In this document: one piece after another, positions 54,806 through 64,000 of the stretch
How the letters are laid out: each line of letters opens with the position of its first letter
How positions within the stretch are numbered: the stretch's first letter is position 1
Source of the DNA: Alphaproteobacteria bacterium
Lineage (GTDB): Bacteria; Pseudomonadota; Alphaproteobacteria; Micropepsales; Micropepsaceae
DNA length: 64,000 nt
NCBI GenBank assembly: GCA_017308375.1
Contig: JAFKEW010000043.1
Location: 1-64,000 of the forward strand
Reading direction: 5' to 3'
Program-made: the position numbers and the translations under genes
The notes under the pieces: generated by a model
Told to the model about the DNA's origin: nothing
Databases searched by the model: none
The model's input: only the letters and a program-made list of their open reading frames with translations

Positions 54806-56286
54806 CACACAGCCTCCGTGACGCGACTTCCGGCTTTTTTCCCGACTTCGATGTCTTCCGTCAGGAAGCGGTCCACCAACTCGTTGGCGCGCGTGCGGTC
54901 CCCAAACAGATGGGCCATCTGATAGTTGCGTGCCGAAGAACCGAGATAGAAGCGTTCGTACTGAAGATTCCGGCCGGCAAGGCCCGTGCCGACGAAATCC
55001 CAGGCGAGCCGGAAGACGCGGGCGCGCTGCTCGGCGCCCACGTCGCCGGCACCGCGCAGATAATGATCGATGAGCGGACGGAGACCGGCATCGTCGAGTT
55101 GAGCGCGGCTCGGCGCGGCGAAGACATTATGCGACCCGATGAGCTGGATGATTTCGCTGACCCGCGCCATCCATCGCGGCATCGACGCGCGAAGGGCGGA
55201 GAAGGGCTGGGCATCCGGCAGCCAGACGCCATTGCCATAGTCGGTAGCCCCGTCCTCGGCGGCCTTCAGGCAGGCGCGCGTCAATTCGGCATAGCTCCAG
55301 ATTTCGCCGAGCATCTCCCATGTCTGCGGCTTGACGTCGTTGATCACCTCGGTCATCCGCGAGGCGAGACCCCAGGCGAATTCAAGTTTCGTCAGTGCCC
55401 GGACCGTCGTCTGCTGCATGACGTTCGGCCACCAGCTGCGCATCATGACCGAGTTGTAGACGGCAGTGTTGCAGTTGACGTGCAGACGGTCCCGGGGCAC
55501 TTCGACATTGTCGAAGATCACGAAGGCATCCTGCTCGTCGAACCGGGTCGAGATCGGATGATCGAAAATATTTCTGCTTTCGGAAAATGAATCCCGACAG
55601 ATGAATTTGAGACCGGGGGTGGACATCGGAATGCAGAAGGAGATCGCATACTCGTCGCAATCGGGCGGCAAGGGATGAGACGGATAGACCGCAATCTCGT
55701 CGGCGAAGGGGGCAAGCGTCGCGAGGATGCGCGCGCCGCGCACGACGATACCGTGCTCGGTTTCGCCGACCTTGCGAAGCGCCACATCGTTGCCGGGTTG
55801 CGGCGCGTCGCCCTGCGCCTTGTCGATGGTCGGATTGACGATCGTGTGGGTCAGCGAAATGTCGTTGCGGCGCAGATATTTCTGATAATTGACGAGGTTC
55901 TCCGCGCCTTCCTCGTTGCCGTTGACGGCCCATTCCTCGGAGCGGCCCGCGAAGCCCGCATAGGTCACGTTCATGTAGTCCGGCGTACGGCCCATCAGGC
56001 CCACCGAATAGGCGGCGATTTTCTCCAGCCCCGCGCGACGGCGCGCCAGATCCTGCCTCGAGCGGGGAATCATATGGCTGACATTGATCTTCTCGCCCGT
56101 CTCGGGATCCGGCATCAGGCAGGCCTCGGCCTCCTTGTGCTGGAGATCGTAGACAGCTGCGACACCGCGCGCCGCGCCCGCGAATGCGGGATCGCCGGCG
56201 ACGTTCTCGATCTTGCGGTCGTCGACCCAAATCTCCCGGGGTTGCCTGAGGCCTTCCAAAAACTGCGCGCCCGTACGTGCCGGCAT
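54805..56286 (-). CDS. HpaB-family flavin-dependent phenol hydroxylase
   Basis: A 493-residue oxygenase component of a two-component FADH2-dependent monooxygenase: MPARTGAQFLEGLRQPREIWVDDRKIENV at the start, then MGRTPDYMNVTYAGFAG near 101-117, and PRDRLHVNCNTAVYN. HpaB, TftD and related enzymes ortho-hydroxylate phenols, taking reduced flavin from a small HpaC reductase. No such reductase is visible here, so it must come from elsewhere. It heads the meta-cleavage operon and is divergent from the TetR gene. Confidence 0.92.
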   Translation of the reverse strand: MPARTGAQFLEGLRQPREIWVDDRKIENVAGDPAFAGAARGVAAVYDLQHKEAEACLMPDPETGEKINVSHMIPRSRQDLARRRAGLEKIAAYSVGLMGRTPDYMNVTYAGFAGRSEEWAVNGNEEGAENLVNYQKYLRRNDISLTHTIVNPTIDKAQGDAPQPGNDVALRKVGETEHGIVVRGARILATLAPFADEIAVYPSHPLPPDCDEYAISFCIPMSTPGLKFICRDSFSESRNIFDHPISTRFDEQDAFVIFDNVEVPRDRLHVNCNTAVYNSVMMRSWWPNVMQQTTVRALTKLEFAWGLASRMTEVINDVKPQTWEMLGEIWSYAELTRACLKAAEDGATDYGNGVWLPDAQPFSALRASMPRWMARVSEIIQLIGSHNVFAAPSRAQLDDAGLRPLIDHYLRGAGDVGAEQRARVFRLAWDFVGTGLAGRNLQYERFYLGSSARNYQMAHLFGDRTRANELVDRFLTEDIEVGKKAGSRVTEAV

Positions 56287-56373
56287 GGCTTCCTCCCTTT
56301 ATACTTGTATTGACATCCGGCCGGATGTGGCATGGCCGGCACATCCGCCAGCAACCAGCCATATTTTATATAC

Positions 56374-56387
56374 ACTCATTTATGAGT
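56374..56387. promoter_or_regulatory. Palindrome in the divergent hydroxylase/TetR promoter region
   Basis: ACTCAT-TT-ATGAGT, 14 bases, 88 bases upstream of the hydroxylase start and 159 bases upstream of the TetR start in an AT-rich patch. It is a plausible TetR-type operator, although a single site cannot be confirmed. Confidence 0.42.
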
Positions 56388-56545
56388 AGCGTCATATGTT
56401 CCATGCGTTGTACAAACCTGTCAACCGGCAAAGTTTGCCGACGAATGGCGCATGAATGGTCAAGATACTTGCCGCGCCGCCGAATACTCTGGCAGAAAGG
56501 GCCCGGCAGCAGTTTGGCGCAGCCTTGCTACAATGAGGACATGCG

Positions 56546-57274
56546 ATGGACACATCTTCGAAAATTGGCAAGCAAGCCGGTGCCAAATCCGCAAAGAGGG
56601 AACATCCGCAGACGGAGGGGCGAAGAGACCGCAACAAGCGGGAAAAGGTCGCGCGCATCACGGCGGCGGCCCGCACTCTGTTTCACGCCAAGGGTTATAC
56701 GAAAACGACCACGCAGGAAGTGGCGGAAGCTGCCGATATCGGAGCTGGCACACTGTTTCTCTATGCGAAATCAAAGGAAGACCTCCTCATCCTGGTTTTC
56801 AAGGATGAAATGAGCCAGCTGATAGAGGAAGTGTATGGAACAATTCGGAAGAAGGCCCCGTTGCTCGAGCAAGCGGAGTCATTGTTCGATGGGTTTATTG
56901 AATATCACAGGCGCGATGTTGTCATTGCCCGCGCGCTAATTCGCGAACTCAGCTTCTCCGGCAACCCTGGGCGCCGGAAAGACGTGCTCACCATTCCAGA
57001 AGCGATTATCGAAAAGCTTGTCCATTTCGTCTCAGCGGCTCGGGCGCGCGGCGAAATTCGCGCCGATATCGATCCGGTCGAAGCAGCGCGATGCCTGTTT
57101 GCTATCTACTATCAGCAGTTGCAAACTTGGCTGGGGACGTATGTCAGCCACAGCGCCTTCAAGCAAAACATGCATGTACTTCTCAAATTCGTGATCGACG
57201 GAATGTCCGTAGGCGGCATACGCAAAATAGAACCCTCGCGAAATAAACGAGCGTCGCGGACCGGGAAAAGATGA
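56546..57274 (+). CDS. TetR family transcriptional regulator
   Basis: A 242-residue repressor. A basic N-terminal arm of about 33 residues precedes the HTH at 35-82 (VARITAAARTLFHAKGYTKTTTQEVAEAADIGAGTLFLY, broken as helices 1-3). The ligand domain contains the EA-LFDGFIEYHRRDV helix and a C-terminal QLQTWLG helix. It is divergent from the meta-cleavage operon and convergent with the ferredoxin/P450 set, so either could be its target. ATG 56546 was chosen; the long basic arm is unusual but has good codon composition. Confidence 0.9.
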   Translation: MDTSSKIGKQAGAKSAKREHPQTEGRRDRNKREKVARITAAARTLFHAKGYTKTTTQEVAEAADIGAGTLFLYAKSKEDLLILVFKDEMSQLIEEVYGTIRKKAPLLEQAESLFDGFIEYHRRDVVIARALIRELSFSGNPGRRKDVLTIPEAIIEKLVHFVSAARARGEIRADIDPVEAARCLFAIYYQQLQTWLGTYVSHSAFKQNMHVLLKFVIDGMSVGGIRKIEPSRNKRASRTGKR

Positions 57275-57457
57275 GAACAGGCTCGTCGCACCGGACGCCG
57301 TTTACCCAGGAAAACCAGCACCGCCGAAGGCGAATGAGTTTAGCGGATTCAGCGTTCCAATTCGGAGGACCTCTCTCGACCCAAGGTGCAGTCGACGCCC
57401 GTCTTTCAAGGGGGGAGGATCGGGGGAGAAACCTCGAAACCCGCGCGCCGACTGCGA

Positions 57458-57784
57458 CTAGTGCTGACCGTCAGGTATTCTCAACGTGAGACCGTCGAGA
57501 TCGTCGGTCATAGTAATCTGACAAGCAAGGCGGCTATTTTCCGTCGAACCTTCGGCAAACTGCAACAGGTTGGCTTCCATGCCGCCGGGCTCGGCCATGC
57601 CGGTCCGGGCGATCCAAGCGGCATCGACATGCACATGGCAGGTCGCGCAGGCGCACTCGCCCCCGCAATCGCCGTCGATTCCCGGCACGCCGTTGTTGAC
57701 CGCGGCATCCCTCGCGGTCGTGCCGTTCTTGACCGCGATGGGATATTCGGCGCCGTCCGGCTCGATGAAAATGACTGTGGGCAT
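57458..57784 (-). CDS. 2Fe-2S ferredoxin (putidaredoxin/adrenodoxin type)
   Basis: A 108-residue ferredoxin from ATG 57784 (MPTVIFIEPDGAEYPIAVKNG). Cluster ligands are Cys40, Cys46, Cys49 and Cys88, in the C-x5-C-x2-C...C pattern. It should deliver electrons to the P450 108 bases upstream. A start at 57805 would add seven residues. No NADH-dependent ferredoxin reductase gene is present in the window, so the chain must use a reductase from elsewhere. Confidence 0.92.
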   Translation of the reverse strand: MPTVIFIEPDGAEYPIAVKNGTTARDAAVNNGVPGIDGDCGGECACATCHVHVDAAWIARTGMAEPGGMEANLLQFAEGSTENSRLACQITMTDDLDGLTLRIPDGQH

Positions 57785-57892
57785 TTTTTTACTCTTGTCG
57801 ATCATGCTGGATGAAACAGCGGCTGGAGCATTTCCGTGACGAAACGGGGGGCAACGCTTCATCGCGAAATAACGCGCCAGACCGGGCCCGGT

Positions 57893-59146
57893 CTAATGCG
57901 CGTGCAGCTTTACCGGTAAATGGGTGAACCCGTGAATGAAGTTGGACAGCGTCCTCTCGGGCGCGCCGACGACCTCCACCTTGCTGAAGCGCTTCAGGAT
58001 TTCTTCCCAGATGATCCGCAGTTGCAGTTCCGCCACGCGGTTCCCCATGCAGCGATGCACGCCGAAACCGAAGGAAAGATGGTGACGGGAATTCGGGCGA
58101 TCAATGATGAACTCGTCCGGACGGTCGATCACCTCTTCGTCCCGGTTTCCCGACATGTACCACATGACGACCTTGTCGCCCTTTCTGATCTTCTTGCCGC
58201 CGATTTCGGCGTCCATGAGCGCCGTCCGACGCATATGCGTCAGCGGCGTCTGCCAGCGGATGATCTCGGGGATCATTTTCGGGATGAGGCCCGGATCGGC
58301 CATGAGCTTGCGATATTCCGCCGGGTTCTGATTGAGTGCGAGCACCCCGCCGCTAATCGAATTGCGCGTGGTGTCGTTGCCGCCGACGATCAGGAGCATC
58401 AAGTTCCCGAGAAACTCAAGGAATGGCATGTCCCGCGTCGCCGGCGAGTGCGCCATCATCGAGATCAGATCGGACTTCGGAGACTCGTTGATGCGTTTGT
58501 CCCACAGATCCTTGAAATAGTACGCGCATTCGAGAAGTTCCTCGCGGCGCTGTTCCCAAGACGAGACCACACCTGTTTCGGGCGTGGCCGTTGCCACGTC
58601 CGACCAGCGGGTGAGCCTGCGCCGCTCCTCCCAGGGGAAATCGAACAACGTCGCCAGCGTCATCGTCGTCAGCTCGACGGACACCCTGTCGACCCAATCG
58701 ATCTCTTCGCCGATGGGAAGCGAGTCAAGAATAAGCCCCGCGCGCTCGCGGATGATGGGCTCCAGCAGAACAAGATTGGACGGTGCAACCGCCGGACTGA
58801 CCGCCTTGCGCTGCGCATCGTGCTTGGGCGGATCCATCGCAATGAACATCTCGAGTTCAAGTGCGCCCTCACCTGTTTGCATGTCCTGAATGGCGATGCC
58901 GCCTATCTTGGCTTCGGAGGAGAACGTCTGGTGGTTCACCTCGACCTGCATGATGTCGTTGAATTTTGTTACCGACCAGTAGGGGCCGTAGGCGCTCTCG
59001 GGGCAATAGTGGACGGGGTCTTCCCGCCGCAGCCGTGCGAAGTAGCTCCCGATCGTGTCGTTTTGAAAGAGCTTCGGATCGCTGACATCCATCCGAGACA
59101 GCGGGACCGTCGAAGCCGGATCGCGCACCAATGTGTCAGTCGTCAT
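57893..59146 (-). CDS. Cytochrome P450, CYP153-like hydroxylase
   Basis: A 417-residue P450 from ATG 59146, with GGGAGGA upstream. Key motifs: I-helix GGNDTT at 255-260, ExxR at 294-297 (EIIR), and the haem ligand Cys366 in FGFGVHRCMGNR. The phrases SDPKLFQNDTIGSYFARLR, VDRVSVELTTMTLATLFDF and IRKGDKVVMWYMSGNRDEEV are very close to CYP153 enzymes, which hydroxylate terminal methyl groups of alkanes, alkyl side chains and some alicyclics. This points to an upper pathway that starts with an unactivated C-H bond. It pairs with the ferredoxin downstream. Confidence 0.9.
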   Translation of the reverse strand: MTTDTLVRDPASTVPLSRMDVSDPKLFQNDTIGSYFARLRREDPVHYCPESAYGPYWSVTKFNDIMQVEVNHQTFSSEAKIGGIAIQDMQTGEGALELEMFIAMDPPKHDAQRKAVSPAVAPSNLVLLEPIIRERAGLILDSLPIGEEIDWVDRVSVELTTMTLATLFDFPWEERRRLTRWSDVATATPETGVVSSWEQRREELLECAYYFKDLWDKRINESPKSDLISMMAHSPATRDMPFLEFLGNLMLLIVGGNDTTRNSISGGVLALNQNPAEYRKLMADPGLIPKMIPEIIRWQTPLTHMRRTALMDAEIGGKKIRKGDKVVMWYMSGNRDEEVIDRPDEFIIDRPNSRHHLSFGFGVHRCMGNRVAELQLRIIWEEILKRFSKVEVVGAPERTLSNFIHGFTHLPVKLHAH

Positions 59147-59216
59147 CTCTCTGTCCTCCCGGTCGGCGTCTGTGCGGCATCCACCCGTCACGGCGCATGC
59201 AATACCTTTATATTAA

Positions 59217-59230
59217 TTCATTATAATAGA
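59217..59230. promoter_or_regulatory. Imperfect CATTATAATG-type site upstream of the P450 gene
   Basis: TTCATTATAATAGA matches the TTCATTATAATGAA palindrome at 30312 in 11 of 14 positions, 70 bases upstream of the P450 start. The flanking region is AT-rich and looks like a promoter. Confidence 0.42.
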
Positions 59231-59278
59231 TCATGGACAATTCGATGTCAAACGCTCTCCATCGCCGCTGCGGTTCCG

Positions 59279-60928
<1,650 letters not shown>

Positions 60929-61071
60929 TCATATCCACAGCATGCCGCCTTGACCGGCTACATTCCCCCCGCCACAATGAGGCGAGGGTCGCTCCAGAAT
61001 TCACCTTGTCGAAACCATAGTTCAGTCGCCGAACAATCTTCCTCGCAGCGCCGGGACCAGAGCTGCGTTGC

Positions 61072-61518
61072 CTATGCGGGCCTTGGATCGCGAATGAGAA
61101 CAGTCCCCTGCGCCGCACAACAGGCGCGGCCCTCGTTCGTCACATCGATGCGAACCACCGCAGTCGATTTTGTCATCGCGATCAGCTCGGCCACCGCTAT
61201 CACCTTGCCCGAGGATACCGGCGCCAGCAGATTGAGCTTGAATTCCATCGTCGCCGCCCACTGTCCTTTCCGCATATGCGGATAGCAAACGCAGCCGAGA
61301 ACATGGTCGCACATCGCAGCCAGCACCCCGCCATGCATATTTCCGATCGGCGTCAACAGCCGGTCTGAGACTTCCATCTCGGCAGTGAGCTTGCCCGGCT
61401 CGACATGTGTGATGCGAACCCCCAGAAACTCGGGCAACCCTTTCATTGAATTGCTGGCGTTTATGAAACCCTGTGCGATTTCCTGGTTGAACTCCGGCAG
61501 CTTTGCAACAATTGTCAT
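61072..61518 (-). CDS. PaaI-type hotdog thioesterase
   Basis: A 148-residue hotdog protein; ATG 61518 (MTIVAKLPEFNQEIAQGF) has GGAG at proper spacing. The motif GNMHGGVLAAMCDHVLGCVC near 68-87 has the usual HGG and catalytic Asp. PaaI thioesterases release dead-end or inhibitory CoA esters and recycle CoA. It fits a protective role in the acyl-CoA pathways here. Confidence 0.87.
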   Translation of the reverse strand: MTIVAKLPEFNQEIAQGFINASNSMKGLPEFLGVRITHVEPGKLTAEMEVSDRLLTPIGNMHGGVLAAMCDHVLGCVCYPHMRKGQWAATMEFKLNLLAPVSSGKVIAVAELIAMTKSTAVVRIDVTNEGRACCAAQGTVLIRDPRPA

Positions 61519-61569
61519 CTCGTTTTCTCCGAAACCTTCAATGGTACCCAAGGCGCGCGCAGCCGAGCC

Positions 61570-62703
61570 TTACAGATAGATATTTGCCCTGCCCAGCGAG
61601 CTTTCGGCGCTTTTCACGAGATCGGCCATGACTTCCGCAGCCGGCCTCACCTTGTGAACGAGACCCATGCCCTGCCCCGCGAAACCGGGAGCAATATCTT
61701 TCCGCTTTACCGCCGCCGCCGCCGCCAGCACCGGCATCGCAACCATGGGCTGGAAGGGCATGGGCAGAGGCTCCAGACCTGCCTCGGCAAAAGCCTCGGA
61801 CCATTTGTTGCGAATGATGCGGGCCGGCTTTCCGGTGACGGTCCGGGAAACAAGCGTATCGCCGTCACCCGACTCGACAATCGCTTCCTTCTGGAAATCC
61901 TCGATGCCGGCCTCATCGGTCGCGAGAAACGCCGTACCGATCCAGGCGCCTTCGGCGCCGAGCATCATTGCAGCTGCGATGCCGCGCCCGTCGGAAATGC
62001 CGCCCGCGCCGAGTACGGGAATGCGACCCGCAATCGCATCGACAACCTGCGGGATGAGCGCCATCGTTCCGATGGGTGAATTGTGCCCGCCCCCGTCATG
62101 GCCCTGCGCGACGATCAGATCGATGCCGGAATTGACCACCTGCAGGGCATGCTTCACCGCGCCGACGACCGCCATCACCTTGGTGCCGTTGGCGTGGAGC
62201 CGATCAAGCCAAGGCCCCGGATTGCCCAGACCCGCCGCATAGACAGGAACCCGCTCCTCAACCACAACTTCCATTTGCGCTTCGAAGAATTCTTTCGAAA
62301 ACAGCGGCGCGGTCGATTTGGACGAACGGTGAGCTTCCTCGGATTCCCGCGCCCTGGATTTCAGCGGCGGTATGTTTTCCTTCTTCATGAAATCTTGCGC
62401 GAATTTCTGGTACTCAGGCAGCAAATCCATCGGAGACGGACCAGCCTTGCCCTTGTAGGCTTCCCTGCGCACCGAGGCTGGCAGCAGGGTGTCCACACCA
62501 AACGGTTTGTCCGTCAACGATCGTGTTTCCCGAATCCATTCGCGCAACTGATCGGGAGAACAAGCAGCCGCGCCAAGCACACCGAGGCCACCCGCATTCG
62601 ATACCGCCGCCGCAAGCCGTGGAACGCTCGCGCCACCCATACCGGCCAGCAAGATCGGGTATTTAATACCTAGAATATCACATACTCGGCTATGCAGAGT
62701 CAT
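61570..62703 (-). CDS. Nitronate monooxygenase/2-nitropropane dioxygenase-family FMN protein
   Basis: A 377-residue TIM-barrel flavoprotein from ATG 62703 (MTLHSRVCDILGIKYPILLAGMGG), with GGGAGG upstream. FMN-binding segments are DLIVAQGHDGGGHNSPIGT near 177-195 and VLGAGGISDGRGIAAAMMLGAEGAWIGTAFL near 215-245 in pieces. In degradation clusters such proteins often act as enoyl reductases or oxidise peculiar CoA thioesters, so literal nitronate chemistry is not implied. Confidence 0.87.
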   Translation of the reverse strand: MTLHSRVCDILGIKYPILLAGMGGASVPRLAAAVSNAGGLGVLGAAACSPDQLREWIRETRSLTDKPFGVDTLLPASVRREAYKGKAGPSPMDLLPEYQKFAQDFMKKENIPPLKSRARESEEAHRSSKSTAPLFSKEFFEAQMEVVVEERVPVYAAGLGNPGPWLDRLHANGTKVMAVVGAVKHALQVVNSGIDLIVAQGHDGGGHNSPIGTMALIPQVVDAIAGRIPVLGAGGISDGRGIAAAMMLGAEGAWIGTAFLATDEAGIEDFQKEAIVESGDGDTLVSRTVTGKPARIIRNKWSEAFAEAGLEPLPMPFQPMVAMPVLAAAAAVKRKDIAPGFAGQGMGLVHKVRPAAEVMADLVKSAESSLGRANIYL

Positions 62704-62740
62704 AGCTAACCTCCCATGGGGCGACTTCATCGGCCGCGTT

Positions 62741-62756
62741 ATTTATGATCATAAAT
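62741..62756. promoter_or_regulatory. Perfect 16-base palindrome upstream of the NMO-like gene
   Basis: ATTTATGATCATAAAT is a perfect palindrome 38 bases upstream of the 62703 start, between this gene and the GntR gene. The centre TGATCA differs from the CATTATAATG group, so it may be the GntR operator. Confidence 0.58.
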
Positions 62757-62818
62757 TATCGATGTCCGGGGAGCGGCGCAAGTGTCGCAAAAACGACGTT
62801 GGCATCGCGAACACTCGC

Positions 62819-63622
62819 CTAGCATTTCCCTCGGGGAACCCGCGGCACACTCAGGTCGTCAGCATCCTGCCAACGCACGATTTTGGACATGATGCCGGGA
62901 TGACGAGCTTCCAGATACTTGCCGGATCGGCTTATGAACCGGGACATTTCAGTGAAAGCGAGGTCCGGATTGCGATCTTCAATCGCCTTGAGAAGCCGCC
63001 CGTACGCCTTTATCTGATAGTCGCGCTCACCCTCCGTATAAGTTATGCCAACTTCCGATGCATTCGTGATGTTGTGAAGCGAACCGATCAAGAATCCGAT
63101 CAAGGGATTGCCAGACGCCCAGGCAAGCAGGTCGTGAAAACGCCTGTTCTCCTCCGGATAGGAGTCACAAGAAACAGACAACGTCTTCAGTTTGGCCAAT
63201 GACGTATTCAGCTTCTCGATATCCTCATCGGACGCGCGCTCTGCCGCAAGCGACGCCATGGTCGGGCCCATCGCTTGCCTCACTTCAATCAGCGAACGGA
63301 ACGTTGTGCCGAGAAACTGGAGCAGCAACGCCATCGTGCTGGCAAAATCTTTCGGCCGCGGCTCCTGAACGATCGGGCCGCCGCCAGGACCGGGCCGCAG
63401 GAAAATGATGCCCTGCAATTCGAGAAACCTGAGCGCCTCTCGCAAGGTCGCGCGGGCCACTCCATACCGCACGAGCATTTCCTGTTCGGGCAGCAAGCGA
63501 TCTCCGATCTCGGCGCCTTGCTGCTCGATGTCTTCGACGATCCGCCGCGCAACTGTGAGGGCACGTTTGCCGGACCCTTTCGGAAACCGGTTGGTTCGTG
63601 AAATGGACACGGGCGCTTTCAT
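62819..63622 (-). CDS. GntR family regulator (FadR/FCD subfamily)
   Basis: A 267-residue regulator from ATG 63622. The winged HTH at about 17-80 reads VARRIVEDIEQQGAEIGDRLLPEQEMLVRYGVARATLREALRFLE (as helices 1-3). The C-terminal FCD domain has LIEVRQAMGPTMASLAAER and NRRFHDLLAWASGNP with metal-type His, then NASEVGITYTEGER. FCD regulators sense carboxylic acids or acyl-CoA. It lies between palindromes at 62741 and 63729 that might be its sites. Confidence 0.9.
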   Translation of the reverse strand: MKAPVSISRTNRFPKGSGKRALTVARRIVEDIEQQGAEIGDRLLPEQEMLVRYGVARATLREALRFLELQGIIFLRPGPGGGPIVQEPRPKDFASTMALLLQFLGTTFRSLIEVRQAMGPTMASLAAERASDEDIEKLNTSLAKLKTLSVSCDSYPEENRRFHDLLAWASGNPLIGFLIGSLHNITNASEVGITYTEGERDYQIKAYGRLLKAIEDRNPDLAFTEMSRFISRSGKYLEARHPGIMSKIVRWQDADDLSVPRVPRGKC

Positions 63623-63728
63623 TTCAGATACCCACAATCTTCGTTTTCAAGGCCAATCGCCTCCGATCGAGGAACGGCTGGACAACCCGCCTACAACACC
63701 ATCGTCCGTGTTTGCAACACGCCGTCAA

Positions 63729-63742
63729 TTCATCATAATGGA
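63729..63742. promoter_or_regulatory. Imperfect CATTATAATG-type site between GntR and hydrolase genes
   Basis: TTCATCATAATGGA matches TTCATTATAATGAA in 12 of 14 positions. It lies in the 162-base divergent gap between the GntR gene and the partial alpha/beta hydrolase, so it could control both. Confidence 0.45.
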
Positions 63743-63784
63743 TCCCAACTTTAGTACACATACGAAACCATTGGAATAAAGCAT

Positions 63785-64000
63785 ATGACGTCCGCAAACC
63801 GGACCTTGTTCACCCTTGTCCAGAATCTCAAAATCGCGGCGGAGGCATTCGGTCCCGACCAGGGGCGTCCGGTTCTGCTCGCCCATGGCGGCGGGCAGAC
63901 ACGCCATGCATGGCAAGCCTGCGGTAAAATGTTGGGAGAAAACGGTTATTACGCCCTCGCCGTCGATTTGCGGGGGCACGGCGAAAGCGACTGGTCTCCG
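63785..64000 (+). CDS. Alpha/beta hydrolase, N-terminal part (runs off the window)
   Basis: 72 codons from ATG 63785: MTSANRTLFTLVQNLKIAAE, then VLLAHGGGQTRHAWQACG near 32-49 (oxyanion HGGG-type loop) and YYALAVDLRGHGESDWSP at the end of the window. This is the standard start of an alpha/beta-fold hydrolase; the nucleophile Ser comes further on and is not seen. In this context a meta-cleavage-product or ester hydrolase is plausible. Confidence 0.82.
   Translation, partial: MTSANRTLFTLVQNLKIAAEAFGPDQGRPVLLAHGGGQTRHAWQACGKMLGENGYYALAVDLRGHGESDWSP

Noticed and set aside
47559..56286. A full steroid degradation cluster (KstD plus extradiol dioxygenase)
   Set aside because: The hydroxylase is HpaB-type, not HsaA-type, no KshA/KshB or HsaD-like genes are seen, and the aldehyde dehydrogenase and HpaG/H/I-like genes indicate phenol meta-cleavage.

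Overview
This looks like GC-rich alphaproteobacterial DNA. The left third carries the conserved backbone of the integrative and conjugative elements (ICEs) known from Mesorhizobium symbiosis islands and relatives. The rest is a dense catabolic island with alphaproteobacterial-style enzymes, including a P450 closely resembling CYP153. I cannot assign a genus from sequence alone; a hydrocarbon- or xenobiotic-degrading Rhizobiales, Parvibaculum-like or sphingomonad host would fit.

Region 1 (1-22.6 kb) is the ICE backbone, nearly all on the minus strand. It starts at the N-terminus of a DUF3363/RlxS-type relaxase and runs through a lytic transglycosylase, DUF736, TraF-like S26 peptidase, DUF2840, ribbon-helix-helix protein, ParA, RepA and an AlpA/RdfS-like excisionase. 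Next comes a regulatory block: an FseA-like activator split over two frames (candidate +1 frameshift at UUU-C), a QseM-like DUF2285 protein, and a divergent QseC-like XRE repressor with a palindromic operator. Beyond it are a second DUF736, a membrane protein, DUF2493, a Toprim protein, a 1,444-residue Strawberry-notch methyltransferase/helicase, a set of small accessory ORFs, a 710-residue ParB-like protein and ArdC antirestriction. The 3' end of repA contains iteron-like repeats, a perfect DnaA box, a 10-bp dyad and AT-rich 12-mers, a likely internal replication origin. Several leaders contain structured hairpins, and two sets show compensating arm changes.

Region 2 (22.8-25.1 kb) is a scar. 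A DUF4143 ATPase is coupled to a DEAD/DEAH helicase that is cut off by a degenerate IS3-type insertion. The other side of the IS fuses to the last residues of a CaiB-type CoA-transferase.

Region 3 (25.3-47.2 kb) is an acyl-CoA side-chain degradation block. It has an acyl-CoA synthetase, an SDR of the MFE-2 type, five acyl-CoA dehydrogenases in apparent long/short pairs, a two-hotdog hydratase, a DUF35 protein beside a cysteine-lacking Ltp2-like thiolase homologue (retro-aldolase signature), a zinc alcohol dehydrogenase, a CMD-family protein, an Old-Yellow-Enzyme/FeS reductase, an IclR regulator, an HSL-type hydrolase, two amidohydrolases, an enoyl-CoA hydratase and a luciferase-like monooxygenase. 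A second IS3 remnant follows at 47.3 kb.

Region 4 (47.5-64 kb) holds ring and upper-pathway functions: a KstD-like flavoprotein, DUF3237, and a minus-strand meta-cleavage operon (HpaB-like hydroxylase, semialdehyde dehydrogenase, extradiol dioxygenase, fumarylacetoacetate-hydrolase-family enzyme, HpaI-like aldolase, HpaH-like hydratase). After these come a TetR regulator, 2Fe-2S ferredoxin, CYP153-like P450, Baeyer-Villiger monooxygenase, thioesterase, nitronate monooxygenase-like protein, GntR regulator and the start of an alpha/beta hydrolase. Together they suggest oxidation of an alkyl or alicyclic substituent, CoA activation, beta-oxidation with aldolytic removal of a branched side chain, and meta-cleavage of a phenolic ring. 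The substrate is not identifiable from sequence. Palindromes with a CATTATAATG-like core at four intergenic sites suggest a shared regulator.
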